Program-made: the position numbers and the translations under genes
NCBI GenBank assembly: GCA_964538275.1
Contig: CAZIFW010000004.1
Span: 1-64,000 of the forward strand
Length of the DNA: 64,000 nucleotides
Reading direction: 5' to 3'
Source: CANIGN01 sp964538275
GTDB lineage: Bacteria; Bdellovibrionota; UBA2428
Part shown: piece by piece, positions 32,298 to 40,965 of the stretch
Numbering within the stretch: the stretch's first letter is position 1
Layout of the letters: each line of letters opens with the position of its first letter
The notes under the pieces: generated by a model
Told to the model about the DNA's origin: nothing
Seen by the model: only the letters and a program-made list of their open reading frames with translations
Database searches by the model: none

Positions 32298-32789
32298 TTA
32301 AAGAGTCTTCAGATAATCCAAGAGCTGGAAAAGCAACCAAAAGGATGTTCCAACAACTGTAACAAAGATGGCTATAATAAGAATACTTATACAAGCTATC
32401 AACGCCCACGATTGGGCTGAAACTTTCTTAGGACGCTCAAAGTACTTTTGAGCTAATTTTACGTTTTTTAGATTGGATTTAAAAAAGAAGTCAGCGAAAT
32501 CGCCAAAAAATGGAACAAGGCCAACTACAAAATCCATAAACGAATTAAAACAAATTCGTACCAATATAGGAGCAGGGACGCCCATGCGAGCAATTGTGAT
32601 GATAATCCAAAGCGACAAAAGAAAACTCGCAATGTCTCCATAAAAAGGAACCACTCCAATGATTCCATCAAGACCAATGCGAAATTGCGTAAAAGGAATT
32701 CTAAATTGTGAGTCCAGCAAGGTAGCTATGCGGTTTAGCTTAGCTACCCTGTGGTCTAAGTGTTGTTGATCTCCGCTGTGATTCATCAA
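32298..32789 (-). CDS. DUF4112 family membrane protein
   Basis: 163 residues. The repeated family motif appears as GLDGIIGVVPFYGDIASFLLSLWII and then VVGLVPFFGDFADFFFKSN, each with a V/I-P-x-x-GD turn, preceded by the LDSQFRIPFTQFRIG start. A further helix lies near the C-terminus. Members are small inner-membrane proteins of unknown role. It abuts the convergent barrel gene (4 bases) and follows the small secreted gene after 8 bases. Confidence 0.88.
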   Translation of the reverse strand: MMNHSGDQQHLDHRVAKLNRIATLLDSQFRIPFTQFRIGLDGIIGVVPFYGDIASFLLSLWIIITIARMGVPAPILVRICFNSFMDFVVGLVPFFGDFADFFFKSNLKNVKLAQKYFERPKKVSAQSWALIACISILIIAIFVTVVGTSFWLLFQLLDYLKTL

Positions 32790-32797
32790 GAATGAAA

Positions 32798-33184
32798 TTA
32801 GCGAATAGGATTAACGCCTACAAGCGCATTCTCAACTGTTAGTCGAGCAGAAGACTCTTCAGCACCTTCTACAGCTGGAAGCCAAGCTTCCACTGTATAA
32901 TTTGCGGCGTTTGCAGTGAAGGCTAAGAAAGAGAAGTAACCCATACGGTCTGTAGGTTGAGTATAACTTTGACCTCCAATAATCAACGAAACGTAAGCTG
33001 GAGCAACACCTTCAAAGTCTACTTTTCCACCAATGATGGCTTGAGGAATTGCAAAACCTTGGCGATCAACGGGCAAAAGTAAACGAGAATATGTGATGTT
33101 GATTTTTTTGATCTCAGCTTTAGCAAGAGCTGCAAACATAAAAAAACCTGTGAAAAGGACGGATGTTTTAATGAGGGTTTTCAT
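32798..33184 (-). CDS. Secreted beta-sandwich protein, unknown function
   Basis: 128 residues with a signal peptide (MKTLIKTSVLFTGFFMFAALAKA). The rest is one beta-rich domain: GGKVDFEGVAPAYVSLIIGGQSYTQ and GYFSFLAFTANAANYTVEAWLPAV have the Gly/Asp-turn pattern of Ig-like or carboxypeptidase-regulatory-like domains. The start is clear from the signal peptide. It is upstream of DUF4112 on the same strand, perhaps the same transcript. Confidence 0.6.
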   Translation of the reverse strand: MKTLIKTSVLFTGFFMFAALAKAEIKKINITYSRLLLPVDRQGFAIPQAIIGGKVDFEGVAPAYVSLIIGGQSYTQPTDRMGYFSFLAFTANAANYTVEAWLPAVEGAEESSARLTVENALVGVNPIR

Positions 33185-33273
33185 GCCACCAGTTTAGGAG
33201 CTTAGAGAGAATATTCAAGTCTTTGCCTAGCGCATAGGACAAAGCATCAAACGCAATGAGCAAAAATATGGTG

Positions 33274-33279
33274 TAATCT
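33274..33279 (+). promoter_or_regulatory. -10 element TAATCT ahead of a GTG start
   Basis: TAATCT ends at 33279, so the expected +1 is 33286, the first base of the GTG start. No Shine-Dalgarno sequence precedes that codon, and no good -35 was found. Confidence 0.4.
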
Positions 33280-33285
33280 CAGCGT

Positions 33286-33789
33286 GTGAGAGCCTTTTTT
33301 AAGCATTTCAGAAAAGTCCTTTTCCTAAGCGTAGTTTTGTTAGAGAATCCTTTAGCCATGGCGCAATCTAAGCTCAGCTCAAAAGAATTCTTTTCTAAAC
33401 TTTCATCTCAAAGCATGCACCTTGTAGAAGAATTCTATGATGAAAAGATTTCATTTCGCGATCCCATTGGTGAAGTCAAAGGCCTTCCTGCCATGAAAGC
33501 CTATTACACAAAACTCTACAGTGGCGCAGAATATGTAAAATTTGATTTTGATCGCCAACTTATAAGTGGAAACGAAGAAGTTTTATTTTGGACCATGACA
33601 CTCAAAAGCAAAAACTTAAATTCCGGAAAAGAATACTCAGTGAGTGGAAACTCGCACATGATTTTTTCGCCCATTACACAAAAATGCATCTACCACCGCG
33701 ATTATTTTGATATGGGCGATTTTGTTTATGAACGTCTACCACTTCTTAAAAACGTTATTGGCATCGTTAAAGGTCGAATGAAACATTAG
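33286..33789 (+). CDS. NTF2/SnoaL-like protein with signal peptide
   Basis: 167 residues from a GTG. A signal peptide (FRKVLFLSVVLLENPLAMAQ) precedes an alpha+beta cone domain of the SnoaL/NTF2 type: HLVEEFYDEKISFRDPIGEVKGLPAMKAYYTKLYSG, then SGNEEVLFWTMTLKSKNLN and GNSHMIFSPITQKCIYHRDYFDMGDFVYE. NTF2-like proteins bind small hydrophobic ligands. It is 3 bases before the DUF1295 gene, and the two are likely an operon. Similar pairs occur in proteobacterial gene clusters tied to membrane-lipid or stress responses; that link is recalled and not shown here. Confidence 0.75.
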   Translation: MRAFFKHFRKVLFLSVVLLENPLAMAQSKLSSKEFFSKLSSQSMHLVEEFYDEKISFRDPIGEVKGLPAMKAYYTKLYSGAEYVKFDFDRQLISGNEEVLFWTMTLKSKNLNSGKEYSVSGNSHMIFSPITQKCIYHRDYFDMGDFVYERLPLLKNVIGIVKGRMKH

Positions 33790-33792
33790 TCT

Positions 33793-34578
33793 ATGTTTTT
33801 ATTTTTTGACTTCTTAAGCATCGTTTCTACAAATGTTTTTCTTTTCTTTCTTTTGTGGGTATTTTGCTATTTTTACGCACGTATTTCTTGGGTAGATTTT
33901 TTTTGGGCCGCATCAATTGGCACTTGGAGTTTGCTTCATCTCTATGAGTCTATTTTTACTAATCCATCGCCTGTTTACAGAGCGCTTGCACTTATAACAT
34001 TTCTCTGGAGTAAAAGGCTAAGTGCTCATCTTTACTACAGACTAAAAAGTTCTCCTCTTGAAGATCGTCGCTATGAAGAAATAAAAAAGCGTAGCCCTAA
34101 AAATTGGGGAATTAAAAGTTTCTTCATCTTTATCTTAAACGCTTTGTTAGTAAGTATTTTAGTGCTTCCTCAGCGTATATTATCTTTTGAGGGAGATACC
34201 GATATAGGGCTTTCTCGCATCTTACCCGCCCTCCTTTGCTTAGGAGCAATTTTGGGTGAGCATATCGCAGACTTGCAGTTGAAAAGACACATACACCTCC
34301 ACCCTGGGACAACTTGTCAAAAGGGACTTTGGAAATATTCTCGCCACCCAAATTATTTTTTTGAATGGCTTTTTTGGGTAGGAAGCTTTCTCTATGTCCT
34401 TCCCTCCTCTCAAGGAATATGGGCAATAAGCGCCCCTTTGCTAATGTTTGTATTTTTAAACTATTTTACAGGAATTAAAATATCTGAAAAAAATGCCGAG
34501 ACACGTCGCAAAGATTTTGCAGATTACAAACGCAAAACCTCAGCATTTTTCTTGTGCCCTGTGAAGAAAGACCCTTAG
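33793..34578 (+). CDS. DUF1295 membrane protein (steroid 5-alpha-reductase-like)
   Basis: 261 residues, six or so membrane helices. The family landmarks are ISWVDFFWAASIGTWSLL at the start and the C-terminal GLWKYSRHPNYFFEWLFWVG block with conserved Arg, His, Pro and Asn, resembling the NADPH-binding end of steroid 5-alpha reductases and isoprenylcysteine methyltransferases. It may reduce or methylate a lipid. Translationally close to the NTF2-like gene. No substrate can be given. Confidence 0.85.
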   Translation: MFLFFDFLSIVSTNVFLFFLLWVFCYFYARISWVDFFWAASIGTWSLLHLYESIFTNPSPVYRALALITFLWSKRLSAHLYYRLKSSPLEDRRYEEIKKRSPKNWGIKSFFIFILNALLVSILVLPQRILSFEGDTDIGLSRILPALLCLGAILGEHIADLQLKRHIHLHPGTTCQKGLWKYSRHPNYFFEWLFWVGSFLYVLPSSQGIWAISAPLLMFVFLNYFTGIKISEKNAETRRKDFADYKRKTSAFFLCPVKKDP

Positions 34579-34583
34579 CTAGG

Positions 34584-34612
34584 GTGACCTCCTAGGCCAA
34601 TTCAAGTAGTCT
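34584..34612 (+). promoter_or_regulatory. Possible xseA promoter, GTGACC / 17 nt / TAGTCT
   Basis: The -35-like GTGACC (34584-34589) and -10-like TAGTCT (34607-34612) have a 17-base spacer. The expected +1 is 34619, 2 bases before the xseA ATG. AAGG adjoins the ATG directly, too close to be a normal Shine-Dalgarno. Confidence 0.35.
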
Positions 34613-34620
34613 CAATAAGG

Positions 34621-36015
34621 ATGACGCCTCCACGCAGTAAAAAAGAAAGTGCTGATAAGACAGAAGCTAAACAGCAAATCTCTTTTTTAGACTCTTTTGA
34701 TACAACCTCTGCAAAAAAAGTTGCCGCTGATACTGAGCCACTAACTGAAACCGAAAAGGCTCCCGTTGTTGAAGTTCCACCAAAAGCGATTGAAAAAAAA
34801 CCTGCAGAACCCAAAGTATGGTCAGTCACAGATTTATCAAAAGACCTGCGCGACAATCTGAGAAGCAAATATCAACAGATAACCGTGCGTGGAGAAATTT
34901 GTGATTTTAAAGGTATACATCGCTCAGGCCACCTCTATATGGGCCTCAAAGACGAAAGTTCTCAAATACGTGTAGTTGTTTGGAAGGGTGTCGTTCAAAA
35001 AATTCCTTTTGATTTAAAAATGGGAATAGAAGTGGTGCTTGTAGGCAGCATAGATTACTACGGCGCTGGGGGTTCTCTTCAAATTGTAGCTGAACGCATA
35101 GAGCCCCTTGGCATGGGGGCACTTCAATTAAAATTTGAGCAACTCAAAGAAAAACTTCAAAAAGAAGGCCTCTTCTCGGCTGAGAGAAAAAAACTCATTC
35201 CAGAACATGCAACACGAATAGGACTCGTAACGGGTAAATCTACAGCCGCTCTTCAAGATATGCTCCGAATATTTGCGCAACGTTACCCCTTGGCTGAAAT
35301 CTTTCTTTTTCATGCAGCAGTTCAAGGTGAAAACGCACCCCGTGAAATAATTTCAGCCATCAATACTGCAGAACGATTTAGCCGCGAGAATAAAAGTTTA
35401 GACGTTCTTATTGTAGGGCGTGGAGGAGGAAGTTACGAAGACCTCTTTTGCTTCAATGACGAATCCTTGGTCCGAAAAATAGCCGCCTGCTCTATTCCTA
35501 CTATTTCTGCTGTTGGGCATGAAATTGATTTTACTCTTGCAGACTTTGTGGCGGATCGTAGAGCCGCTACTCCAACACATGCTGCTGGTGAAAGTGTTCC
35601 TGACATTCGAGTTCTTAAAAATGAAATATTAGGACATTTAGATTATTTAGAACAACGGCTTGGGGACCGCATAAAAGACATCGTTCAAAAAATAGATCTG
35701 CTTTGGAATCAAATTTTATCTCGCGCACCTCATCAAAAGCTAAAAGCCCAAAAGCAAATTCTCGAACAATTCTCAGGTAGAATTTTACGATCCATGAATG
35801 TTAAAATTGATATTCATAAAGCCGAGCTCAAGCGTTACGCCTCTTTCTTGGATGCCATCTCACCTCTTAAGGTCTTAGAAAGAGGTTTTTCTTTGGTACA
35901 AAACGAGCAAGGCAATTTTGTCCGAAATTCTGACAGTGTAAAAGTAGGAGACACCCTGAGCGTGCGCCTCCTTGAGGGCACACTAAAAGTAGGCGTCAAA
36001 GAAACAATTAAATAG
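34621..36015 (+). CDS. xseA: Exodeoxyribonuclease VII large subunit
   Basis: 464 residues. An acidic, Ala/Lys-rich extension (1-60) precedes the OB-fold domain (VWSVTDLSKDLRDNLRSKYQ, then VRGEICDFKGIHRSGHLYMGLKD). The catalytic domain has RIGLVTGKSTAALQDML, VLIVGRGGGSYEDLFCFND and ISAVGHEIDFTLADFVADRRAATPTHAA, the family's core. The C-terminal coiled region ends in the usual LERGFSLVQN block. With XseB it degrades single-stranded DNA in both directions. No xseB follows here, so the small subunit must be elsewhere. The extension is not typical of E. coli XseA. Confidence 0.95.
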   Translation: MTPPRSKKESADKTEAKQQISFLDSFDTTSAKKVAADTEPLTETEKAPVVEVPPKAIEKKPAEPKVWSVTDLSKDLRDNLRSKYQQITVRGEICDFKGIHRSGHLYMGLKDESSQIRVVVWKGVVQKIPFDLKMGIEVVLVGSIDYYGAGGSLQIVAERIEPLGMGALQLKFEQLKEKLQKEGLFSAERKKLIPEHATRIGLVTGKSTAALQDMLRIFAQRYPLAEIFLFHAAVQGENAPREIISAINTAERFSRENKSLDVLIVGRGGGSYEDLFCFNDESLVRKIAACSIPTISAVGHEIDFTLADFVADRRAATPTHAAGESVPDIRVLKNEILGHLDYLEQRLGDRIKDIVQKIDLLWNQILSRAPHQKLKAQKQILEQFSGRILRSMNVKIDIHKAELKRYASFLDAISPLKVLERGFSLVQNEQGNFVRNSDSVKVGDTLSVRLLEGTLKVGVKETIK

Positions 36016-36051
36016 AAATAGCTGCCAAAGGTCTCTACAGGTCTTATACTG

Positions 36052-37119
36052 ATGTATGTGACGGGGCAGATTTTTGAACAACTCGCAGGATTAAGCAACG
36101 AATATGATCAAATTCAAAAAATGGCTGTGGGCGGAATGGCCGAAGTCTATCGTGCTCGGCAACGCAGTCTCGATCGTCCAGTCGCGATCAAACGTATACG
36201 TCCCGATTTAAGAGAGAGCAAAGATATCCGCGAGCGCTTTAAGCGCGAAGCACGTGCTGCTGCAAATCTACTTCACCAAAACTTAGCGCACGTTTACGAT
36301 TACAGAGAAATTGATCCCGAAGCTTATATCATCATGGAATATATTGATGGCTTTGATGCCTCAGATGTGATCCATCGCTCAGCTCCGCTTTCAGTAGATG
36401 TTGCTTTAGGTATTGCATCTAAAGTATTGCTTGGACTTTCTTACGTTCACAGTCACGGCATGGTTCACCGCGATCTTAAACCCGAAAATATTCGAGTCAC
36501 CACTCGAGGTGACGTTAAGATCATGGACTTTGGAATTGCTTACGACCCATCAGAAAGTAACCTCACACAACCAGGTGTCTTAATTGGTTCACCACACTAC
36601 TTAGCACCAGAGCAAATTCAGGGCGGTAAAATTGATGCGCGCGTAGATATTTTTGCATTCGGGATTACATTTTACGAAATGCTCACAGGCAAGAGACCTT
36701 TTGCAGAAACCGACACAGAAACTGTATTTGCTAGAATCATCAAAGGGGAATACACCCCCATCGAATACATTCGCAAAGATGTGTCTCCCTTTATCATTCG
36801 AATGGTGGACGATTGCTTACAAAGTGTTCCCGCTAAAAGAGCGAATTCCACAAAAGAACTTAGCGAAGCTTTACAAAGTTTCATTTTGCAAAATTTCACC
36901 GCTTCGCTTGAAAGTCGTATTCAACAACTTCTCATGAAACAGGGTTTTCTTACAGGTGATCACAGAATGGTAAGCATTCAGGAAAAAACTCAAACTCATG
37001 GAGTAACTACAGACAGTACACGCAAAAAAACCAAAAAAACTATAGTTTGGATTTTGGTGGTTTTATGTTTAGTCGCTATTATTGTGGCAGCGATTAAAAT
37101 TAAAGCTAACCCTTTTTAA
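36052..37119 (+). CDS. Hanks-type Ser/Thr protein kinase, membrane anchored
   Basis: 355 residues from the ATG at 36052. However, a TATACT ends at 36050, so transcription would begin near 36057 and the in-frame GTG at 36058 may be the true start. Kinase motifs are complete: a glycine loop variant MAVGGMAEVYRAR, VAIKRI (Lys), HRDLKPEN, DFGIAYD (DFG) and the APEQ segment. After the kinase domain (about 20-275) come a linker and one membrane helix (TIVWILVVLCLVAIIVAAI), with a short tail outside. No sensor domain. Its end overlaps the convergent GGDEF gene by 14 bases. Confidence 0.92.
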   Translation: MYVTGQIFEQLAGLSNEYDQIQKMAVGGMAEVYRARQRSLDRPVAIKRIRPDLRESKDIRERFKREARAAANLLHQNLAHVYDYREIDPEAYIIMEYIDGFDASDVIHRSAPLSVDVALGIASKVLLGLSYVHSHGMVHRDLKPENIRVTTRGDVKIMDFGIAYDPSESNLTQPGVLIGSPHYLAPEQIQGGKIDARVDIFAFGITFYEMLTGKRPFAETDTETVFARIIKGEYTPIEYIRKDVSPFIIRMVDDCLQSVPAKRANSTKELSEALQSFILQNFTASLESRIQQLLMKQGFLTGDHRMVSIQEKTQTHGVTTDSTRKKTKKTIVWILVVLCLVAIIVAAIKIKANPF

Positions 37120-38197
37120 CGCGCTCTAAGTACTCTTTAAGTTCAGAGTGATCATGCTTAGTCTTTTTAGAATCATCTACGTCTATTAGATTTTTAATCA
37201 CGCTGGCAAAAGAACTCTTTGCAGTATCATAGCCTTGAACTTCTCCGCCGTAGACACACACGCGGTTACGACCCATTTTTTTAGCAGAGTACATAGCCAT
37301 GTCCGCTTCTCTTAAAAGTTCCCAATATTCACTGTGTCGGGTTTTATCAAAAGTTGTAACGCCTAAACTTGCAGTCACTTTAACCACGTAATCCGGACTT
37401 ACTGTCATAGTAAGCTCAGAAATAGTTTTGCGAACACGCTCAGAAACTCTAAGCGCTGAATCAATAGGTGTTTCTGGCATAAGAACTACAAACTCATCAC
37501 CCCCGTAACGAATTTGAATATCACTTTTTCGAGTATGTTCTTTTAATACACGTCCTATTTCTTTCAACACAGTAGATCCTACCAAGTGATCATTGCTGTC
37601 GTTGACATCTTTAAAATGATCTAAATCCAACATGAAAACAGAAAGTGGGCGATCATAACGATGTACTAAGTTAAAAATCTCAGCAAAAATCTCTTTCATA
37701 AATCGCGTATTATGAAGACCCGTTAGATCATCCATCAAAGTCATACGCTTTAAGTCTTTGTTGTCATTTTTAAGAGCATTGGTTTGAGATAAAATACGTC
37801 GATATTCTTTTTCACGACGAATGTTTTTCGTACATTTATAAAGTAAAAAGTTTAGTCGATCTTCTAGTGTACTTGCTGGACTAAGATCAAAGTAATCAAA
37901 GAGACCATGTTCTTTGAAAGAGGCAATTTCTGATTTTTTAAAAGAATCTCCAAGTGCAATAATCTCTGGGCATTTGCCTTCAGGAACTTTGCTTAGGTTT
38001 TCGCGGCAATCATCAAAAAAGTTATCAATTTTTGCGTAATCACGAACTTTGACAAATACAATGTCGTAGCCTTTCCACTCGCGAGCAATGTCTTCGCAGT
38101 TGCCATCCCAAAAACAATGCTTCACCCCTTTTTCTCTAAAAAGAGGATGCATGGGAGATCCTTTCCCGCAGTGAAGTATTTTCAATCCTGACTTCAT
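37106..38197 (-). CDS. Diguanylate cyclase (GGDEF) with receiver-like N-terminus
   Basis: 363 residues. Residues 1-125 look like a degenerate response-regulator fold (LKILHCGKG, YDIVFVKVRD, PEIIALGDS, FDYFDLSPAS), without the usual phosphoacceptor Asp pattern. A coiled linker leads to the GGDEF domain: MDDLTGLHNTRFM, MLDLDHFKDVND, and RYGGDEFVVLMPE. An RxxD (RKSD) five residues before GGDEF is the inhibitory I-site, so product feedback is expected. The C-terminus is charged. It makes cyclic di-GMP in the cytoplasm. Confidence 0.9.
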   Translation of the reverse strand: MKSGLKILHCGKGSPMHPLFREKGVKHCFWDGNCEDIAREWKGYDIVFVKVRDYAKIDNFFDDCRENLSKVPEGKCPEIIALGDSFKKSEIASFKEHGLFDYFDLSPASTLEDRLNFLLYKCTKNIRREKEYRRILSQTNALKNDNKDLKRMTLMDDLTGLHNTRFMKEIFAEIFNLVHRYDRPLSVFMLDLDHFKDVNDSNDHLVGSTVLKEIGRVLKEHTRKSDIQIRYGGDEFVVLMPETPIDSALRVSERVRKTISELTMTVSPDYVVKVTASLGVTTFDKTRHSEYWELLREADMAMYSAKKMGRNRVCVYGGEVQGYDTAKSSFASVIKNLIDVDDSKKTKHDHSELKEYLERVKKG

Positions 38198-38317
38198 AGG
38201 GTACTTTTCGGATTAGTCTTGAATAACTGAGCCAAAATTAAGACAAAAACTGTCTTTACATTCAATTTTCCCAAAGAGATTTTGAAAAAAGCCCCTTTAA
38301 CCATTAAAGATAAAAAC

Positions 38318-39406
38318 ATGACAAATCTCATGATTTTTTTGACGATGTCAGTGGGCCTCATATTGCTCGTATTTGGAGCTGATTATTTGGTTAAAGGAGC
38401 CTCATCCTTGGCAAAATCCCTAGGAGTTTCTTCTCTCGTCATAGGTCTAACGATTGTAGCCTTTGGAACCAGTGCCCCGGAGCTCACCGTCAGTTTAATG
38501 TCGGCCATTAAAGGCGAAAGCGACCTTGCCTTAGGCAATGTCGTTGGAAGCAACATCTTCAACGTATTATTTATCTTAGGGATCTCGGCCCTTATAGTGC
38601 CGCTAACAGTGCATAAACAAATTATCCGCATTGAAACTCCAATCATGATAGCTATTTCACTTTTTGTTTGGGGCTTTGCTTCTAGTGGAACTATCAACAG
38701 ATTTGAGGGGATCCTTTTGTTTATAGGATTTATTGCCTACACAGTAGGACAAGTTATTTTTAGCAGAAGTCAAAAATCAAATTCATCTGATGAAAGTGTT
38801 ATTGGCGAATTTACGAGTGACTCTAAATCTAGAGTGAAACAAATTACATTTATAATTCTTGGTCTAGTTGGATTAGTGGCAGGCTCTAAACTTTTTGTAG
38901 ACGGCGCAGTATCTTTAGCCACTCAGTTAGGAGTTAGTGAACTTGTTATTGGTTTAACTATTGTAGCAGCCGGAACATCGTTACCTGAAGTCGCTACTTC
39001 GATAATGGCGGCTATTCGCAAAGAACGCGACATCGCCGTTGGAAACGTAGTTGGCAGTAACATTTTTAATATGCTTGCTGTCTTAGGTACTACTGGAACA
39101 TTTTCGCCAAACCCAATCAATGTAAACGAAGCTGCACTCGCTTTTGATATCCCCATCATGGTTGCAGTTTGTCTTGCGTGTTTGCCTATCTTTTTTACCG
39201 AATATCGCATCGGCCGCTGGGAAGGTCTTTTGTTTTTGGGATCGTACATTGTTTACACCACAACTCTTGTGCTTAAAGCACAAGGGCACGCGATGTTGCC
39301 GTTTATGACTCAAGCGACAAGTTATTTTTTACTGCCTTTGGCAATCCTGATTCTCGCAGCAAGTACTATAAAGTTTCACCGAAAGCGAAGAAGGTCAGAA
39401 TCCTAG
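38318..39406 (+). CDS. Calcium/sodium antiporter family protein (CaCA, YrbG-like)
   Basis: 362 residues from the ATG at 38318; the frame continues 12 codons upstream to a TTG. Two homologous halves carry the alpha repeats: GLTIVAFGTSAPELTVSLMSA with GNVVGSNIFNVLFILG, and GLTIVAAGTSLPEVATSIMAA with GNVVGSNIFNMLAVLG. The conserved Glu and Asn residues there bind Ca(II) or Na(I). About ten membrane helices. It exchanges Na or H for Ca or similar cations; the exact ion is unknown. A loop near 155-180 (SQKSNSSDESVIGEF) lies between the halves. Confidence 0.92.
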   Translation: MTNLMIFLTMSVGLILLVFGADYLVKGASSLAKSLGVSSLVIGLTIVAFGTSAPELTVSLMSAIKGESDLALGNVVGSNIFNVLFILGISALIVPLTVHKQIIRIETPIMIAISLFVWGFASSGTINRFEGILLFIGFIAYTVGQVIFSRSQKSNSSDESVIGEFTSDSKSRVKQITFIILGLVGLVAGSKLFVDGAVSLATQLGVSELVIGLTIVAAGTSLPEVATSIMAAIRKERDIAVGNVVGSNIFNMLAVLGTTGTFSPNPINVNEAALAFDIPIMVAVCLACLPIFFTEYRIGRWEGLLFLGSYIVYTTTLVLKAQGHAMLPFMTQATSYFLLPLAILILAASTIKFHRKRRRSES

Positions 39407-39536
39407 AAAGGATAACTTTAGCTATTAGCCCCTGAGCTGCCTTTATAGCTGCCCTAGAGCCTTATTCCTCTTGATTTAAGGCCAAGAAATTTTAACTTTT
39501 CGTATTCACACTGCTTACTTATCTTAGCGCCAAGTT

Positions 39537-40955
39537 ATGCGATTAGGTGGGTGCACTAAGTTCGTTATATTGCTTTTCTTCGTGCTTTTTAGCGCACATG
39601 CGCAAGAGCAAGACTTTTCACTCGCCCTACCCACCAATGCTTCTGAGGCAACTGAATTTGCGCGGGAACTTCGCATACGTTTTGACGAAGCCGCTAAAGA
39701 GCAAAACGTAGATCCTAAAAATCACTCCTCAAACGAGTCCCTTATTCTACTCATTGAATATGACAACCCCGAAGTTGCAAATAACATCTACGTGCAAGAA
39801 GCCCTTACTAAACTCAACCGCAAAGGTTACAAAGTAATTATTCAAAAAAACAACCCAAACGAAGAGGCTCTACAAGCTCTAAAACATCTTGAAAAAAACT
39901 CAGCAAAAATTTCTAGTGAAATTATAGGACATGTTTACCATAGAGCTCATTTAGGAATTCCAGATGATGAAAGTAAACAAAAAGCCCATAAAAGTTTTCA
40001 AAGAAAATTAGATGAGCTGAAAGTATTTTTTGGTTTGCGACGTGGGATAACTTTGTTTTCTTTTGTAAAACCATTTTTGGACGAAAAAACAGGCATTAGA
40101 AAACCTCGTTCACTCATGTGGCATACTTTCAAAACTCAATTCCCTCTCATTGTTGCTTCTTGCGTAAGCGCTTTTTATGGCACACTCCATTTGCCTCAAG
40201 TAGTAGAAGTTATGGGTGAGGTTAATTTCTTTGATCTAACCTACCACTGGACCTACTGGACGATACATTCATCCCTAACAGGAAGTGGCCACGCGCTGCC
40301 ACTCGACCCTGCTTATTTTGCATTAGGCGCAACACTCACGCGTCTCTTCTGGGCATTTTTTGATCCCTCTGCTGATGCTAATATGCGCCATGGATCGCGC
40401 TTCAACGTACACACCAACCGAACAAACGTCCCCTACCAATATCAAATGCTTTCACAGTTTGTTCATTCGCTTCCAGGGGATTTATTTATTGTCATTTGCG
40501 GGTATGAACTTTCTCGTATCATGACCGGCATCACGATTCCTTATTACCATTTGTTATTCACCGTAGTTCCCATAGTTTCACTTTCAGGATCTCTAGCTAA
40601 AAACTTACCTAAGAGCATACTTTTTCAAATGATGGACGCTAAACTCATCAGCGAAAAAGGACAAAATATTGGGAATACTTTTATTGGTCTTGTACTTTCG
40701 TATATGAAAACCATGAAGGTTGTTCATTCTGGCGGCCCCCTTGATCCCTATTATTGGTTTACATATTTAGGAATTTTATATGCAGCTCACACCACTGTTT
40801 TAAATAAATCAGAGGCATATCGAAGCTTTGTGAGAGGTATTGAAAAAATGCTTTCGCGAACTCCGCAAAATACTCAAGTGACAAGCAAGCCAGTAGAAAC
40901 TCCTATGCCTAAGCAAGCCTTAGCAAGACTGAGCTGTGTGCATTATTTAAAGTAA
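39537..40955 (+). CDS. Multi-pass membrane protein of unknown function
   Basis: 472 residues. A signal peptide (KFVILLFFVLFSAHA) precedes a charged exterior domain of about 150 residues (ELRIRFDEAAKEQNVD, LILLIEYDNPEVANNIYVQEALTKLNRKGYKVIIQ). At least six hydrophobic segments follow, interrupted by polar loops. One of these has RHGSRFNVHTNRTNVPYQYQMLSQF and another WTYWTIHSSLTGSGHALP, rich in His, Asn and Tyr. The C-terminus is Pro/Lys-rich. I recognise no family. A -10-like TATCTT (39520-39525) predicts a five-base leader. Confidence 0.55.
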   Translation: MRLGGCTKFVILLFFVLFSAHAQEQDFSLALPTNASEATEFARELRIRFDEAAKEQNVDPKNHSSNESLILLIEYDNPEVANNIYVQEALTKLNRKGYKVIIQKNNPNEEALQALKHLEKNSAKISSEIIGHVYHRAHLGIPDDESKQKAHKSFQRKLDELKVFFGLRRGITLFSFVKPFLDEKTGIRKPRSLMWHTFKTQFPLIVASCVSAFYGTLHLPQVVEVMGEVNFFDLTYHWTYWTIHSSLTGSGHALPLDPAYFALGATLTRLFWAFFDPSADANMRHGSRFNVHTNRTNVPYQYQMLSQFVHSLPGDLFIVICGYELSRIMTGITIPYYHLLFTVVPIVSLSGSLAKNLPKSILFQMMDAKLISEKGQNIGNTFIGLVLSYMKTMKVVHSGGPLDPYYWFTYLGILYAAHTTVLNKSEAYRSFVRGIEKMLSRTPQNTQVTSKPVETPMPKQALARLSCVHYLK

Positions 40956-40965
40956 AAAATTACAA

